Positions 1 through 10,616 of a stretch of DNA of 64,000 bases are shown here, piece by piece. The notes beneath the pieces were generated by a model. The model worked only from the letters and a program-made list of their open reading frames with translations, did no database searches and was not told the origin of the DNA. Source of the stretch: Pseudomonas sp. StFLB209 (GTDB lineage: Bacteria; Pseudomonadota; Gammaproteobacteria; Pseudomonadales; Pseudomonadaceae); the NCBI RefSeq assembly GCF_000829415.1, contig NZ_AP014637.1, positions 1,104,501 through 1,168,500 on the forward strand, in the 5' to 3' direction. Each line of letters opens with the position of its first letter. Positions within the stretch are counted from its first letter, which is position 1. The position numbers were made by a program, and so were the translations under genes.

Positions 1-140
1 ACGTTCGGGGTGACCGCAGGCGCACTGAGCAGCGGTACCTGGGCCGGGTTGAATGCGTAGACCGGGGCAGCTACGTATAACCCCAACAGCAGGCCCGCCA
101 GGTACTTACCGGCGCGCGACACCGCCTCAACAATTGGCAT
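1..140 (-). CDS. pilY1: PilY1 N-terminus (partial, runs off the left edge)
   Basis: Only the first 46 codons are in the window. They begin MPIVEAVSRAGKYL and continue into a hydrophobic stretch ending PVYA, which looks like a Sec signal peptide, then FNPAQVPLLSAP. The ATG lies 14 bases inside the end of pilX, so the two genes overlap and are probably translationally coupled. PilY1 proteins are large secreted type IV pilus tip adhesins involved in pilus extension and surface sensing. The identification rests on position directly after pilV-pilW-pilX and on the signal peptide; the diagnostic C-terminal beta-propeller is outside the window. Confidence 0.75.
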   Translation of the reverse strand, partial: MPIVEAVSRAGKYLAGLLLGLYVAAPVYAFNPAQVPLLSAPAVTPN

Positions 141-630
141 AGATACTCTCCAGCACGGTTCGCGAAGCGCCCTGAATGACCACCGCAGTGACCCGGTACA
201 TGGTTACCGAGCTACCGGCCTGGCAGGTCGGCGGGCGGCTGATCGGTGTGGTGGTAGTACCCAGGTTCTGAATACCGTAGAAGCCACCACCGGCCGCCAC
301 CCACAGCACCCCCGATGCGCCCGTGCCGGCAGTGGTGAGGCTGGTTGACTCGGCTGGCGGCAGACAATTGGCGGGCGAGTTGCACTTGGCCATGCTGAAG
401 TTGCTGGCCATGATCGCCGTCTCCCCCAAGCGCAGCACTGCCTCGGCGGTCTGGAACGAAGTATTGCGCAGGGTGACACTGCCGGCCATCTTCTCCTGCA
501 GGGTGGCGCTTTGCATGGAGGCAATGCCCAGCATCGTCAGCAATAGCAAAAAGATCAGGCTGACCAGCAAGGCCATGCCGTGCTGGCGCTGGATAAACCG
601 GGGCATGCGCTGCAAGCGGTTGGTGTTCAT
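127..630 (-). CDS. pilX: Type IV pilus minor pilin PilX
   Basis: A 167-aa protein with a short basic leader, a Gly at the prepilin peptidase site (HG followed by MALLVSLIFLLLLTMLG) and a long hydrophobic N-terminal helix. The Glu usual at position 5 of mature pilins is absent, as in GspK/PilX-type subunits that sit at the tip of the fibre. Four Cys occur in the C-terminal two thirds. Family role: part of the PilV-PilW-PilX-FimU-PilE priming complex that starts pilus assembly in the inner membrane and carries PilY1. It lies 11 bases after pilW and overlaps pilY1, so all are one operon. Confidence 0.88.
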   Translation of the reverse strand: MNTNRLQRMPRFIQRQHGMALLVSLIFLLLLTMLGIASMQSATLQEKMAGSVTLRNTSFQTAEAVLRLGETAIMASNFSMAKCNSPANCLPPAESTSLTTAGTGASGVLWVAAGGGFYGIQNLGTTTTPISRPPTCQAGSSVTMYRVTAVVIQGASRTVLESIYANC

Positions 631-641
631 CGCATCCCCCC

Positions 642-1358
642 TCAGAACCGGTTACGCAAGTAGGCGACAGCGCTGTAAGTCTGATTAGCGACCCGCGCCT
701 CCGGGTCTCTCAGGGTCAGGCTCAGGCGCACGCTGCGGATCTCGGCAGAACTGGCCGCGCTAATGACCCGGGTGTAGCTCATGGGGCTGCCGGTCATGCC
801 GAACGATACGTCGAAAGCCACAATATTCTGCAGCAAGGGCTGGGCAGGCTGGGTAGAGGCAGTACCGGCCTTGATGCTCAGGGTGCCGTTATTGGCACTG
901 TAGCTGTAGACCAGTTGCCGCAGCGGGAACGCCGTCTGGCCGGCAGCCGGCGCCCTGGAACCGGCATAAAGCTGAGACGAGGTTTGGCAATCGGAAAGGA
1001 TGGTCCAGTTCGGCGCGACCCCGGCCGTACCGATGTCGGCGGTGACAATGGTCAGGGTGTTGGTGGTGTTGTCCCAGAGGATCGGGGTGTTAAGCGCCGT
1101 CGGCCACTCAATCGCTGGCGGTACCGGGATGTAACTGCCAAAGCTCAGGCAGCCGTACATGCCGGTCATGCGCAGTTCCTGGATCATCTTGCTCAGCACG
1201 AAGCGGGCGTCTTCCTGCAGGCGCGCTGCCGAGTTCTGACTGGAAAAGGTCGTGCGCGCGGCAATGAAAATCTGCACCACCCCGAAACTGACCACCAGCC
1301 CGAGCGCCAGCGCCACCATGATTTCGATGAGACCGAACCCTTGTGAACGGCGCTTCAT
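642..1358 (-). CDS. pilW: Type IV pilus minor pilin PilW
   Basis: A 238-aa pseudopilin with a type III leader (RRSQG followed by FGLIEIMVALALG), Glu at mature position 5 and the long N-terminal helix. The larger C-terminal globular domain fits the PilW/GspJ-like group. The start codon overlaps the pilV stop as ATGA, so translation is coupled. Family role: minor pilin of the tip priming complex for type IV pili, in the inner membrane and then in the fibre. Same operon as fimU, pilV, pilX and pilY1. Confidence 0.88.
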   Translation of the reverse strand: MKRRSQGFGLIEIMVALALGLVVSFGVVQIFIAARTTFSSQNSAARLQEDARFVLSKMIQELRMTGMYGCLSFGSYIPVPPAIEWPTALNTPILWDNTTNTLTIVTADIGTAGVAPNWTILSDCQTSSQLYAGSRAPAAGQTAFPLRQLVYSYSANNGTLSIKAGTASTQPAQPLLQNIVAFDVSFGMTGSPMSYTRVISAASSAEIRSVRLSLTLRDPEARVANQTYSAVAYLRNRF

Positions 1359-1873
1359 GGCGTCACCCCGACCCCGATGCGCGAGGTAAGTACGAAGCTG
1401 CGTGCAGCCGCCGCAGCAGGCGTTGCTCCGCTGGCCAGGTCTTCAGGTTGCTGGGCACGGCGGTCATTCCAGTAAATGGTGATGGTGACCTCCTGGCCGT
1501 TAATGGCAATCTTGCTTTGCGCGCCATCGGTGCCGGCAAAACCCGTGACATTTTCGCGGAAGTCCGACAGGTCTCTGGAGCGCGCATCGTTTCCGGGCGC
1601 TGGCGCCGCCGACAGGCTCGACAACCCATAGCTGGCGAGCACATTCGCGGTGCCATTGGAGGTGGCGTTGCCGATCACGTTGGCCCGGATGCGATCCATC
1701 ATGTCATAGGCAATGAAGCTGGCCTGGCTGGTCATCGCGGCACTGTCGGTGTACTTGAGCGCATTGAGCTGAATAGCAGCGGCGCCCAGCAGACCGATGG
1801 CCAGAATCAGCACCGAGATCAGCACCTCGATCAGGGTCATGCCCGCCTGGGCAGCGCGACAGGTCTTGGTCAT
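1355..1873 (-). CDS. pilV: Type IV pilus minor pilin PilV
   Basis: A 172-aa protein with the prepilin motif AG followed by MTLIEVLISVLILAIGLLG, Glu at mature position 5, and the AAxQLNALKYTDSA region typical of PilV/GspI proteins. It overlaps the upstream fimU-like gene by 4 bases and pilW by 4 bases, both as ATGA. Family role: minor pilin bridging the tip subunits in the priming complex for type IV pilus assembly. The tight packing suggests fixed stoichiometry set by coupled translation. Confidence 0.88.
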   Translation of the reverse strand: MTKTCRAAQAGMTLIEVLISVLILAIGLLGAAAIQLNALKYTDSAAMTSQASFIAYDMMDRIRANVIGNATSNGTANVLASYGLSSLSAAPAPGNDARSRDLSDFRENVTGFAGTDGAQSKIAINGQEVTITIYWNDRRAQQPEDLASGATPAAAAARSFVLTSRIGVGVTP

Positions 1874-2334
1874 CCGCAGCTTCCATTCAAAACGATTCTT
1901 CCGGTCAGGCAGACATACAACGCCTTGCTGATCGTGCCGCGAGTGTAGGTCATGGTCACCTGGCTGGCCGGTGTCGCCACCCCGCCGAGGTTGTTGAATT
2001 CGATGGCTGCCACATTGCCGGTGGCCAGCGCCGCACCGGCACTCATGCCGCTCAGGGTCCTGAGGGTGGTCGGGTTGGTTTTTGTGTCAGTGATTCGCAG
2101 GTCGGCGGTCCAGTCGGCGCCGCTGACCGGCGCGATGCGGATCGTCATGCCACGGTTGATCGCCTCCAGCCGCGCATAATTGAGCGCCCGCTGCAGGTCG
2201 CTGACTTCAGTCTCGGCGCGGTTGTTCTGGATCATGCTGCTGAACCCCGGGATGGCAACGGCCGCCAGAATTCCCACCAGAGACACAGTGACTAACAATT
2301 CGATCAGGCTGAATCCCTTGGCGGAACGAGGCAT
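1870..2334 (-). CDS. fimU: Minor pseudopilin, FimU/GspH type
   Basis: A 154-aa pseudopilin with leader MPRSAKG, processed mature start FSLIELLVTVSLVGILAAVAIP with Glu at position 5, and a GspH/FimT-type C-terminal domain ending CLTGRIVLNGSCG with two Cys. It is the first gene of the minus-strand minor pilin operon, which fits FimU, the subunit linking the tip complex to the major pilin. FimU and FimT are close paralogues, so the symbol rests mostly on gene order. The 118-base space before the divergent FimT-like gene should hold the promoters of both. Confidence 0.72.
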   Translation of the reverse strand: MPRSAKGFSLIELLVTVSLVGILAAVAIPGFSSMIQNNRAETEVSDLQRALNYARLEAINRGMTIRIAPVSGADWTADLRITDTKTNPTTLRTLSGMSAGAALATGNVAAIEFNNLGGVATPASQVTMTYTRGTISKALYVCLTGRIVLNGSCG

Positions 2335-2452
2335 TAAGTGTCTCCTTGACGATACGACTATAAAGCGGCTGCAACACCGAACAACCGTTACAAGGATATA
2401 CGGTCATTTACGACTGACGAGTGTCAGCTTTTCTTCCAGGGAGGGAAGATCG

Positions 2453-2947
2453 ATGAAACAGAGCGGTTTCACGCTATTGGAGCTACTGATTGCCCTGATT
2501 GTTCTGAGCATTCTGAGCGGGCTGGCAGCGCCGGGCCTGAGCGACCTGTGGCAAGCGCAACAACGGCTGGTGGCGGCCCGCGAGCTGGCCGGCGGTATAC
2601 GCGCCGCAAGGGTCGCGGCAATCACCCGCCATCAGCAGGTCAGTATTCAGGCACTTGGGGAGGACTGGAGCCAGGGCTGGCAGATCATCGCCGAGCACAA
2701 TCAACAACGGCCGGATGGGCCGGTGCTGCTGGAGCGGGTGCTCAATGGCAAGCTGCGGATCGTGGGCAATAGCAAGGTCGCACAGAAGCTCACATTCAGC
2801 GAGTTGGGCGGTTTGCGCGGCGGCGGCAACGGCACCATCCACGTGTGCCTCAGAGACCAGCCGGTCAGCCACTACCGGGTGGTGGTGGCGATTACCGGGA
2901 ATGTGAGGGTGGTGGAGCGGCAAACCGATCAGCCGCTATGCGGCTGA
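2453..2947 (+). CDS. fimT: FimT-like GspH pseudopilin
   Basis: A 164-aa pseudopilin starting MKQSG followed by FTLLELLIALIVLSILSGLAAPG, with Glu at mature position 5 and a GspH fold ending VVERQTDQPLCG. An upstream in-frame start at 2180 is rejected: the ATG at 2453 has a strong GGGAGGG Shine-Dalgarno 6-7 bases before it and gives a normal prepilin leader. It is transcribed away from the fimU operon. Family knowledge: FimT-like pseudopilins contribute to DNA binding and natural transformation in some gammaproteobacteria, and are not always needed for pili. Whether this one does is not shown by the sequence. Confidence 0.8.
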   Translation: MKQSGFTLLELLIALIVLSILSGLAAPGLSDLWQAQQRLVAARELAGGIRAARVAAITRHQQVSIQALGEDWSQGWQIIAEHNQQRPDGPVLLERVLNGKLRIVGNSKVAQKLTFSELGGLRGGGNGTIHVCLRDQPVSHYRVVVAITGNVRVVERQTDQPLCG

Positions 2948-2979
2948 GCTGTACTTTGAGGGCAGACCTTGAGGGCGTA

Positions 2980-3927
2980 TCAGGTCACCGACTTGACCCG
3001 CAGCTCTTTAGGCATCGAGAAGGTGATGTTTTCCGGGCGGCCATCGAGTTCCTGAGCGCTGCTGGCGCCCCACTCCTGCAACTGCTGGATCACACCGCGC
3101 ACCAGCACTTCCGGCGCCGACGCGCCAGCAGTAATACCGATGTTGTGCACCCCGTCGAACCAGCTGCGCTGCATGTCTTCGGCGCCATCGATCAGGTAGG
3201 CCGGGGTCGCCATGCGTTCGGCCAGCTCGCGCAGACGGTTGGAGTTGGAACTGTTGGGGCTGCCTACAACCAGCACCACATCGCATTCGTCAGCCAGTTG
3301 CTTGACCGCATCCTGGCGGTTCTGGGTGGCGTAGCAGATGTCATCCTTGCGCGGCCCGCCGATAGCCGGGAAGCGCGCCCGCAGGGCGTCGATCACCCGG
3401 CTGGTGTCATCCATCGACAGCGTGGTCTGGGTCACAAATGCCAGGCGCTCGGGGTTGCTGACCTCAAGCCTGGCGACATCCTGCTCATCTTCCACCAGGT
3501 AGATGGCCCCGCCATTGCTGGCATCGTACTGACCCATGGTGCCTTCGACTTCCGGATGGCCGGCGTGGCCGATCAGGATGCACTCACGGCCATCGCGGCT
3601 GTACTTGGCCACCTCGATGTGCACCTTGGTGACCAGCGGGCAGGTGGCATCAAAGACCTTCAGGCCGCGGTTGGCCGCCTCGCTACGCACAGCCTGGGAT
3701 ACACCGTGGGCACTGAAGATGACGATGACGTTATCCGGAACCTGGTCCAGTTCTTCGACGAAAATGGCCCCACGCGAGCGCAGGTCCTCGACGACGAACT
3801 TGTTGTGGACCACTTCGTGGCGCACATAGATCGGCGGCCCGAACACTTCCAGGGCCCGGTTGACGATTTCGATCGCACGGTCCACACCGGCACAAAAGCC
3901 GCGGGGGTTGGCGAGTCTGATTTGCAT
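2980..3927 (-). CDS. ispH: 4-hydroxy-3-methylbut-2-enyl diphosphate reductase IspH
   Basis: A 315-aa enzyme that catalyses the last step of the MEP isoprenoid pathway, reducing HMBPP to IPP and DMAPP with a 4Fe-4S cluster. The cluster ligands are visible: Cys12 in NPRGFCAGV, Cys96 in [12 protein letters not shown] and the Cys of [11 protein letters not shown]. The substrate-binding segments EVVHN and SAHGV and the NSSNSNRL motif are intact. Length and start match the family. It is followed on the same strand by no other gene before the convergent fimT, and it is preceded by a REP unit and fkpB. Confidence 0.97.
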   Translation of the reverse strand: MQIRLANPRGFCAGVDRAIEIVNRALEVFGPPIYVRHEVVHNKFVVEDLRSRGAIFVEELDQVPDNVIVIFSAHGVSQAVRSEAANRGLKVFDATCPLVTKVHIEVAKYSRDGRECILIGHAGHPEVEGTMGQYDASNGGAIYLVEDEQDVARLEVSNPERLAFVTQTTLSMDDTSRVIDALRARFPAIGGPRKDDICYATQNRQDAVKQLADECDVVLVVGSPNSSNSNRLRELAERMATPAYLIDGAEDMQRSWFDGVHNIGITAGASAPEVLVRGVIQQLQEWGASSAQELDGRPENITFSMPKELRVKSVT

Positions 3928-3970
3928 GTTGGCCTCGGCAGCCTGTGGCTGTATAGGGTGCGCAGCTTTT

Positions 3971-3998
3971 GCCGCTCCCGCAGGAGCGGCTTCAGCCG
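3971..3998. repeat. REP unit between fkpB and ispH
   Basis: GCCGCTCC and GGAGCGGC form a perfect 8-bp stem with a 4-base loop, followed by TTCAGCCGCGAA. This is the usual form of Pseudomonas REP units and probably shapes the 3' end of the fkpB message. Confidence 0.75.
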
Positions 3999-4007
3999 CG
4001 AAAAACG

Positions 4008-4469
4008 TTACGAATCCAGCGCCACGACTTCGAAGATCTGCACTTCGAAATCAAGGGTCTTGCCGGCCAGCGGATGGTTGAAATCGATGGTCACCTGCTG
4101 CTCATCGAAGTCTTTCACCACACCCGGCAACTCGGTATTGGCGGCATCGTTGAAAATCACCAGCAGCCCTTCGGACAGTTCCATGCCCTCGAACTGCGAG
4201 CGTGGCATGATTTGCACGTTTTGCGGGTTGTGCTGACCAAAGGCACCTTCGGGCGGGATGCGCACGCTTTTGTGATCACCGGCCTTGAAGCCGAAGATCG
4301 CCGCTTCAAAGCCTGGCAGCAAGTTGCCGTCGCCGACCTTGAAGGTCGCTGGCGACTTGTCGAAGGTGCTGTCCACGGTGTCGCCGTTTTCCAGGCGCAA
4401 GGCAAAGTGCAGCGTCACCTGGGTGTTCTGGCCGATGCGGATATCACCCGCTGATGATTGTTCAGTCAT
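4008..4469 (-). CDS. fkpB: SlpA/FkpB-type FKBP peptidyl-prolyl isomerase
   Basis: A 153-aa protein of the SlyD/FkpB branch of FKBPs, with [22 protein letters not shown] near the start, the insert-in-flap region [14 protein letters not shown] and the C-terminal [17 protein letters not shown] motif. I chose the ATG giving [13 protein letters not shown]; five more upstream residues are possible but lie inside lspA. Family role: cytoplasmic proline isomerase and chaperone. Its start overlaps the lspA stop by 8 bases, so it is coupled to lspA and ileS. The lspA-fkpB-ispH order is widely conserved in gammaproteobacteria. Confidence 0.93.
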   Translation of the reverse strand: MTEQSSAGDIRIGQNTQVTLHFALRLENGDTVDSTFDKSPATFKVGDGNLLPGFEAAIFGFKAGDHKSVRIPPEGAFGQHNPQNVQIMPRSQFEGMELSEGLLVIFNDAANTELPGVVKDFDEQQVTIDFNHPLAGKTLDFEVQIFEVVALDS

Positions 4470-4989
4470 GAACAGCCTCTTCACTTTTCTTGCTCTTGAA
4501 CATATCCAGCGCCAGCATCACCGCGCCGACGCTGATCGCGCTGTCGGCCACGTTGAACGCCGGGAAGTACCAGCGGTTCTGCCAGTGCACCAGAATGAAG
4601 TCGATCACATGGCCCAGCACGACGCGGTCGTAGAGATTGCCGATGGCGCCGCCCAGCACCAGTGCCAGGGCGACCGCCAGCCAGGTCTCATCGCGCCCCA
4701 GGCGCTTGAGCCAGACCACCAGCACCGCACTGACCACCAGCGCAATCACGGCGAACAACCAGCGCTGCCAGCCGGCGCCGTCCGCCAGGAAGCTGAACGC
4801 TGCGCCGGTGTTATATGCCAGGGTCCAGCTGAAGTAATCCGGAATCACGATGATCTGTTGGTACAGGTTCAACGAGTTCTCGAAGTAGTACTTGCTGACC
4901 TGGTCAACGACCAGGACCAGCAGGCTCAGCCATAACCAGGACAGCCGGCCGAACCGGCCGGTGCCCTTATCCAGCCCCGAGTCAGGCAT
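4462..4989 (-). CDS. lspA: Lipoprotein signal peptidase LspA
   Basis: A 175-aa integral membrane aspartyl protease that removes signal peptides from diacylated prolipoproteins. Four hydrophobic segments are visible, as are the catalytic regions [15 protein letters not shown] and [11 protein letters not shown], which contain the two catalytic Asp. The start [15 protein letters not shown] was chosen because it overlaps the ileS stop by 8 bases and agrees with the family length; a start seven codons upstream is less likely. It sits between ileS and fkpB in one coupled operon. Confidence 0.95.
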   Translation of the reverse strand: MPDSGLDKGTGRFGRLSWLWLSLLVLVVDQVSKYYFENSLNLYQQIIVIPDYFSWTLAYNTGAAFSFLADGAGWQRWLFAVIALVVSAVLVVWLKRLGRDETWLAVALALVLGGAIGNLYDRVVLGHVIDFILVHWQNRWYFPAFNVADSAISVGAVMLALDMFKSKKSEEAVHD

Positions 4990-7813
4990 AGTGACGCACC
5001 TCGCCGGCACCGCTGATGTTGTCTACGCAGCGGTTGCAGATTTCCGGATGCTCGGCGTGGCTGCCCACGTCTTCGCGGTGATGCCAGCAACGGGCGCACT
5101 TGGCGTGCCCGGACTTGACCACTTTGAGCTTGAGCCCTTCGACTTCGGTCACCACCGCATCGGCCGGCGCCGAAACGAACGGCGCGACGGTGGCAGTCGA
5201 GGTGATCAGGACGAACCGCAGCTCGTTGCCGAGTTTGGCCAGATCGGCACTCAACGCCTCTTCGGCGTACAGGGTCACTTCGGCCTGCAGGTTGCCGCCG
5301 ATGGCTTTGGCAGCGCGCAGGTTTTCCATTTCCTTGTTGACCGCAACCTTCACCGCCATGACCCGCTCCCAGTAGGCGCGGTCCAGCTCGAAGCCTGCTG
5401 GCAGTTCGCTCAGGCCCTGATACCAGGTGTTGAGCATCACCGACTCGTTGCGCTCGCCCGGCAGGAACTGCCACAGCTCGTCGGCCGTGAACGACAGGAT
5501 CGGCGCGATCCAGCGCACCAGCGCTTCAGAGATATGGAACAACGCCGTCTGGCAGGAACGCCGCGCAACGCTGTTGGCGCCCGTGGTGTACTGACGGTCC
5601 TTGATGATGTCGAGGTAGAAACCGCCCAGCTCCTGCACGCAGAAGTTGTGGATCTTCGAGTAGACGTTCCAGAAGCGGTATTCGCCGTAGTGCTCTTCGA
5701 GCTCGCGCTGCAGCAGCAGGGTGCGATCCACCGCCCAACGGTCCAGCGCCAGCATGTCTTCAGCCGGCAGCAGGTCGGTGGCCGGGTTGAAGCCGGACAG
5801 GTTCGACAGCAGGAAGCGCGCGGTATTGCGGATCCGCCGGTAGGCGTCGGCACTGCGCTGCAGGATCTGCTCGGAAACGGCCATTTCGCCGGAGTAGTCG
5901 GTGGCCGAAACCCACAGGCGCAGGATATCGGCGCCCAGCGTGTCGGTGACCTTCTGCGGCTCGATGGTATTGCCCAGCGACTTGGACATCTTGCGGCCGT
6001 TCTCGTCGACCGTGAAGCCGTGGGTCAGCAGCTCGCGGTACGGCGCATGACCGTCGATGGCGCAACCGGTCAGCAACGAGGAGTGGAACCAGCCGCGGTG
6101 CTGGTCGGAGCCTTCCAGGTACAGATCGGCGCGCGGGCCGCTGTCGTGGCCGATATTGTGCGAGCCACGCAGTACATGCCAGTGCGTGGTGCCGGAGTCG
6201 AACCACACGTCGAGGGTGTCGTTGATCTTGTCGTAGCTGGCCGCTTCGTCACCGAGCAGCTCGGCAGCGTCAAGCTTGAACCAGGCCTCGATGCCTTGCT
6301 GCTCGACGCGCTGGGCGACCTGCTCCATCAGCTCGACAGTGCGCGGATGCAGTTCGCCGGTTTGCTTGTGCAGGAAGAACGGAATCGGCACGCCCCAGTT
6401 GCGCTGGCGCGAGATGCACCAGTCAGGCCGGTTGGCGATCATCGAATGCAGACGCGCCTGGCCCCAGGCCGGGACGAATTTGGTCTGGTCGATGGCCTTG
6501 AGCGAACGCTCGCGCAGGCTGGCACCGGCAGCCGGCTGCTTGTCCATGCCGACGAACCACTGTGCCGTAGCACGGTAGATCAGCGGGGTCTTGTGCCGCC
6601 AGCAATGCATGTAGCTATGGCTGATGGTCTCGGTGTGCATCAGGTTGCCGACTTCAGCCAGCTTGTCGACGATGTTCTGGTTGGCCTTGAAGATGAACTG
6701 GCCACCGAAGAACTCCAGCGACTCGACATACACGCCGTTGCTCTGCACGGGGCTGAGGATGTCATCGTTGCTCATGCCGTAATGCTTGCACGAATTGAAG
6801 TCGTCTACGCCGTAGGCCGGGGCACTGTGTACCACACCGGTGCCGGCACCCAGCTCGACGTACTCGGCCAGGTACAGCGGCGACAGACGGTCGTAGAACG
6901 GATGGCGGAAATTGATCAGCTCAAGCGCTTTACCGGTGGCGGTGGCGATCACCGAACCTTCGAGCTTGTAGCGCGCCAGGCACGCCTCGACCAGCTCTTC
7001 AGCCAGCACCAGCAGGCGCTCGCCGGTATCGACCAACGCATAGTTGAATTCAGGGTGAACGTTCAGCGCCTGGTTGGCCGGGATGGTCCACGGGGTGGTG
7101 GTCCAGATCACGATGGCCGCGGGCTTGGGCAGCGCCGCAAGGCCGAAAGCGGCAGCCAGTTTCGCGTCGTCGGCAATCGGGAAGGCGACGTCGATGGTCG
7201 GCGACTTCTTGTCCTGATACTCGACTTCCGCTTCAGCCAGGGCCGAGCCGCAGTCGAAACACCAGTTGACCGGCTTGAGGCCCTTGAATACGAAGCCGCC
7301 CTTGACCATTTCGGCCAGTGCGCGGATTTCTCCGGCTTCGTTGGCGAAGTTCATGGTCAGGTAGGGATTGTCCCACTCGCCCAGCACACCCAGGCGGATG
7401 AACTCGGCCTTCTGGCCCTCGACCTGCTCGGCCGCATAGGCACGGCACAGCTCACGGGTCTTGTCGGCCGACAGGTTCTTGCCGTGGGTGACCTCGACCT
7501 TGTGCTCGATCGGCAGGCCGTGGCAGTCCCAGCCGGGCACGTAAGGCGCGTCAAAACCGGCCAGGGTCTTGGAACGCACGATCATGTCCTTGAGGATCTT
7601 GTTCAGTGCATGACCGATGTGAATCTTGCCGTTGGCATAGGGCGGACCGTCGTGCAGGACGAACTTGGGACGGTCCTTGCCAATTTCGCGCAGCTTCTGG
7701 TACAGGCCAATGCTGTCCCAGCGCTGCAGGGTTTGCGGTTCGCGCTGGGGCAGGCCGGCCTTCATCGGGAAGGCGGTGTCCGGAAGATTTAGCGTGGCTT
7801 TGTAGTCGGTCAT
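4982..7813 (-). CDS. ileS: Isoleucyl-tRNA synthetase
   Basis: A 943-aa class I aminoacyl-tRNA synthetase that charges tRNA-Ile. The HIGH motif is in [16 protein letters not shown] and the KMSKS motif in [10 protein letters not shown]. The CP1 editing domain and the C-terminal zinc-finger region [11 protein letters not shown]...CNRCVDNI are present, placing it in the bacterial type that is sensitive to mupirocin in most species. The start [12 protein letters not shown] overlaps the ribF stop as ATGA; the longer frame with 11 extra residues is rejected. Essential gene, complete and unbroken. Confidence 0.98.
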   Translation of the reverse strand: MTDYKATLNLPDTAFPMKAGLPQREPQTLQRWDSIGLYQKLREIGKDRPKFVLHDGPPYANGKIHIGHALNKILKDMIVRSKTLAGFDAPYVPGWDCHGLPIEHKVEVTHGKNLSADKTRELCRAYAAEQVEGQKAEFIRLGVLGEWDNPYLTMNFANEAGEIRALAEMVKGGFVFKGLKPVNWCFDCGSALAEAEVEYQDKKSPTIDVAFPIADDAKLAAAFGLAALPKPAAIVIWTTTPWTIPANQALNVHPEFNYALVDTGERLLVLAEELVEACLARYKLEGSVIATATGKALELINFRHPFYDRLSPLYLAEYVELGAGTGVVHSAPAYGVDDFNSCKHYGMSNDDILSPVQSNGVYVESLEFFGGQFIFKANQNIVDKLAEVGNLMHTETISHSYMHCWRHKTPLIYRATAQWFVGMDKQPAAGASLRERSLKAIDQTKFVPAWGQARLHSMIANRPDWCISRQRNWGVPIPFFLHKQTGELHPRTVELMEQVAQRVEQQGIEAWFKLDAAELLGDEAASYDKINDTLDVWFDSGTTHWHVLRGSHNIGHDSGPRADLYLEGSDQHRGWFHSSLLTGCAIDGHAPYRELLTHGFTVDENGRKMSKSLGNTIEPQKVTDTLGADILRLWVSATDYSGEMAVSEQILQRSADAYRRIRNTARFLLSNLSGFNPATDLLPAEDMLALDRWAVDRTLLLQRELEEHYGEYRFWNVYSKIHNFCVQELGGFYLDIIKDRQYTTGANSVARRSCQTALFHISEALVRWIAPILSFTADELWQFLPGERNESVMLNTWYQGLSELPAGFELDRAYWERVMAVKVAVNKEMENLRAAKAIGGNLQAEVTLYAEEALSADLAKLGNELRFVLITSTATVAPFVSAPADAVVTEVEGLKLKVVKSGHAKCARCWHHREDVGSHAEHPEICNRCVDNISGAGEVRHYA

Positions 7814-8760
7814 TTCAGGCTCTTGGTTAGCGGTTGGCCATGCCAATGGGCACGGGCGGCGGCGACATCCGCATTGATCGCCGTCTTGAGCGCCTCCAGT
7901 GAGGCAAAGCGCTGCTCATCACGCAGCTTTTGGTGGAAAACCACCGTCAAACGCCGGCCATAGAGATCACCGGCAAAATCCAGAAGATGCACCTCGAGGT
8001 GGGCACTGCCATCGCCGGCCACGGTCGGACGCACGCCAATATTGGCAACCCCCGGCCAGACCTGACCGTCAATCAGGGTGCTGGTCAGATAGACCCCGCT
8101 CAGCGGCACGCGGCGGCGCTTGAGCTGCACATTGGCGGTCGGCGTACCGAGCTGGCGGGCCAGCTTCTGGCCATGCAGGACGCGCCCGGAAATCGCGAAC
8201 GGGCGGCCCAGCAGTTGTTCGGCAAGGTCGAAGTCGGCGCTGGCCAGCGCCTTGCGTACCTTGGTGCTACTGACCCGCAGGCCATCGATCTCGACGGTCT
8301 GCGCCGCTTCGACAGTAAACCCGTGGGCGGCGCCGGCACGTTGCAGGAAATCGAAATCACCGGAACGGTCATGGCCAAAACGAAAATCGTCACCCACTTC
8401 AAGGTGCTTCACACCGAGGCCATCAAGAACAATGGTCTCGACGAACTCGGTGGCGCTGAGTTGGCTGAAGCGCTGATTGAATGACAGGCACAGGACCCGG
8501 TCAACGCCCTCTGCGCGCAACAGCTCGACTTTGTCGCGCAACCGCGCCAGGCGCGGCGGCGCGGTGTCGGGGGCAAAGAACTCGCGCGGCTGTGGCTCGA
8601 AGATCACCACGCAGCTGGGCAGGTCCAGTTCGGCGGCGCGCTCACGCAGGCGCGCCAGGATAGCCTGGTGGCCGCGGTGTACACCGTCGAAGTTGCCAAT
8701 CGTGGCGACGCAACCCCGGTGCTGGGGGCGCAGGTTGTGAAGGCCTCTAACCAGCTGCAT
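7810..8760 (-). CDS. ribF: Bifunctional riboflavin kinase / FMN adenylyltransferase
   Basis: A 316-aa enzyme that makes FMN and then FAD from riboflavin. The N-terminal nucleotidyltransferase motif [14 protein letters not shown] and the SSTKVRKAL segment are present, followed by the C-terminal flavokinase domain with [13 protein letters not shown] start at [16 protein letters not shown] rather than six residues upstream. The stop overlaps the ileS start as ATGA. Gene order murJ-ribF-ileS-lspA is typical of Pseudomonas and related bacteria. Confidence 0.96.
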   Translation of the reverse strand: MQLVRGLHNLRPQHRGCVATIGNFDGVHRGHQAILARLRERAAELDLPSCVVIFEPQPREFFAPDTAPPRLARLRDKVELLRAEGVDRVLCLSFNQRFSQLSATEFVETIVLDGLGVKHLEVGDDFRFGHDRSGDFDFLQRAGAAHGFTVEAAQTVEIDGLRVSSTKVRKALASADFDLAEQLLGRPFAISGRVLHGQKLARQLGTPTANVQLKRRRVPLSGVYLTSTLIDGQVWPGVANIGVRPTVAGDGSAHLEVHLLDFAGDLYGRRLTVVFHQKLRDEQRFASLEALKTAINADVAAARAHWHGQPLTKSLK

Positions 8761-8823
8761 AACGCACATCTTGCTCATAAAGTGGCCGATTATACCTACA
8801 GAGGGACAAGGACGACAGGCACG

Positions 8824-10365
8824 TTACGTCTTGATCGCCTTGCGGGCAAAATCCTTCAGGCGAAAACCCAGCAACAGCAGCATGGCAAAGTAGGCCACGA
8901 CCCCGGCCGCAACCAGAATCCCCAGACGAACGAAGCGTTCGAGCATACCGCCCTCTGCCCAGGCCGGCATCAACTGCATCACCCCCAGCAGCACGCCGGC
9001 CATGACAGCGACCGCCACGCACAGTTTGAGCAGGAACAGCGGCCAGCCCGGTTGCGGCTGGAACAACTGCTGACGACGCAGTTGCCAGAACAGTAACAAG
9101 GCATTGATCGTCGCGCCGACACTGATCGCCAGCGCCAGGCCGGCATGCTGCAAGGGCCCGATAAACGCCAGGTTGAGCAATTGAGTGACGATCAACGTGA
9201 AAATCGCGATTTTCACCGGCGTGCGGATATTCTGTTGCGCGTAGAACCCCGGCGCCAGCACCTTGATCAGGATGATCCCCAGCAAGCCAACCGAATAGGC
9301 AATCAGCGCATGCTGGGTCATCAGCGCGTCGTGATCATCGAACTTGCCGTACTGGAACAACGCAACCGTCAGCGGCTCGGAAATCAGCCCCAGCGCCAGG
9401 GTGCAGGGCAATACCAGCACAAAGCACAGGCGCAGCCCCCAGTCGAGAATCCGCGAATACTCATGACGGTCACGGTCGGCGTAGGTCTTGGCCAGGATCG
9501 GCAACAGGATGGTGCCCAGCGCCACACCCAACACGCCGGACGGCAGCTCCATCAGGCGGTCGGCGTAATACATCCATGACACCGAGCCTGCCACCAGAAA
9601 AGAGGCGAATATGGTGTTGATGATCAGCGAAATCTGGCTGACCGACACGCCGAGAATCGCCGGCAGCATCTGCTTCATCACCCGCCAGACACCCGCATCA
9701 CGCAGGTTCAGGCGCGGCAGCACCAACATCCCGATGCGTTTGAGGTGCGGCAACTGATAAAGCAGCTGCAGCAGGCCACCGGCCAAGACCGCCCAACCGA
9801 GCGCCATGATCGGCGGATCGAAGTACGGCACCAGCAACAGTGCAAACACGATCATGCTGACATTGAGCAGGGTCGGCACAAAGGCCGGCACGGCAAAGCG
9901 GTTCCAGGTATTGAGAATCGCCCCCGCCAGCGAAGACAGCGAAATCAGCAATATATAAGGAAAGGTCACCCGCAGCAGGTCGGAGGTCAGGGCGAACTTT
10001 TCCGGCGTGTCGGCAAAGCCCGGCGCTGTCGCCCAGATGATCCAGGGCGCAAACAGCACACCGAGCAGGGTCACCACCGCCAGGGCCAGGGTCAGTAGCC
10101 CCGAGACATAAGCGATGAAGGTGCGGGTCGCCTCCTCGCCCTGCTGGTTCTTGTACTCGGCCAGGATCGGCACGAATGCTTGCGAAAACGCCCCCTCGGC
10201 AAAGATTCGCCGCAGCAGGTTGGGCAGCTTGAAAGCGATGAAAAACGCATCGGTGGCCATCCCGGCACCGAACGCCCGGGCGATGATGGTATCGCGCACG
10301 AACCCCAGAACCCGGGACAACATGGTGATGGAGCTGACCGCAGCCAGTGACTTGAGCAGATTCAT
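8824..10365 (-). CDS. murJ: Lipid II flippase MurJ
   Basis: A 513-aa polytopic membrane protein of the MOP superfamily that flips the peptidoglycan precursor lipid II across the inner membrane. It starts [33 protein letters not shown], a highly conserved N-terminus, and carries about 14 hydrophobic segments. Conserved Arg in the first and later helices ([29 protein letters not shown]) line the transport cavity. A longer frame reaching 10542 is rejected because it crosses the rpsT promoter area and lacks similarity. It lies 63 bases before ribF and is divergent from rpsT. Confidence 0.97.
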   Translation of the reverse strand: MNLLKSLAAVSSITMLSRVLGFVRDTIIARAFGAGMATDAFFIAFKLPNLLRRIFAEGAFSQAFVPILAEYKNQQGEEATRTFIAYVSGLLTLALAVVTLLGVLFAPWIIWATAPGFADTPEKFALTSDLLRVTFPYILLISLSSLAGAILNTWNRFAVPAFVPTLLNVSMIVFALLLVPYFDPPIMALGWAVLAGGLLQLLYQLPHLKRIGMLVLPRLNLRDAGVWRVMKQMLPAILGVSVSQISLIINTIFASFLVAGSVSWMYYADRLMELPSGVLGVALGTILLPILAKTYADRDRHEYSRILDWGLRLCFVLVLPCTLALGLISEPLTVALFQYGKFDDHDALMTQHALIAYSVGLLGIILIKVLAPGFYAQQNIRTPVKIAIFTLIVTQLLNLAFIGPLQHAGLALAISVGATINALLLFWQLRRQQLFQPQPGWPLFLLKLCVAVAVMAGVLLGVMQLMPAWAEGGMLERFVRLGILVAAGVVAYFAMLLLLGFRLKDFARKAIKT

Positions 10366-10535
10366 TAGCGCAACAATTCGCCTCGAGCAAAGGACGCTGT
10401 TTGCTGTCGTCCATTTATGCGATACTCCGCGGCCCAAAAAAGCCCGAAGCCAAAGTCCGCGAGTGTACAGCCCCGGCGCCGGAAATGAATCACCGGCAAG
10501 GTGCAAGACCACTCGGCGCAAACTTGTATCTGCCC

Positions 10536-10564
10536 TTGACATTCATTGGGCACATCGGCATGAT
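10536..10564 (+). promoter_or_regulatory. Sigma-70-like promoter of rpsT
   Basis: TTGACA at 10536 and CATGAT at 10559 are separated by exactly 17 bases, about 50 bases before the rpsT start. The -35 is perfect and the -10 matches 4 of 6. Called by eye. Confidence 0.5.
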
Positions 10565-10616
10565 TCGCGGCCTTATTTGTTAGCTATTTCATAACAGTCT
10601 TTCGAGGAGCTTGACG

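Noticed and set aside
4892..7792. 966-codon open frame on the plus strand opposite ileS
   Set aside because: Shadow of ileS in high-GC DNA: no Shine-Dalgarno, no recognisable protein, odd composition, and ileS is complete on the other strand.
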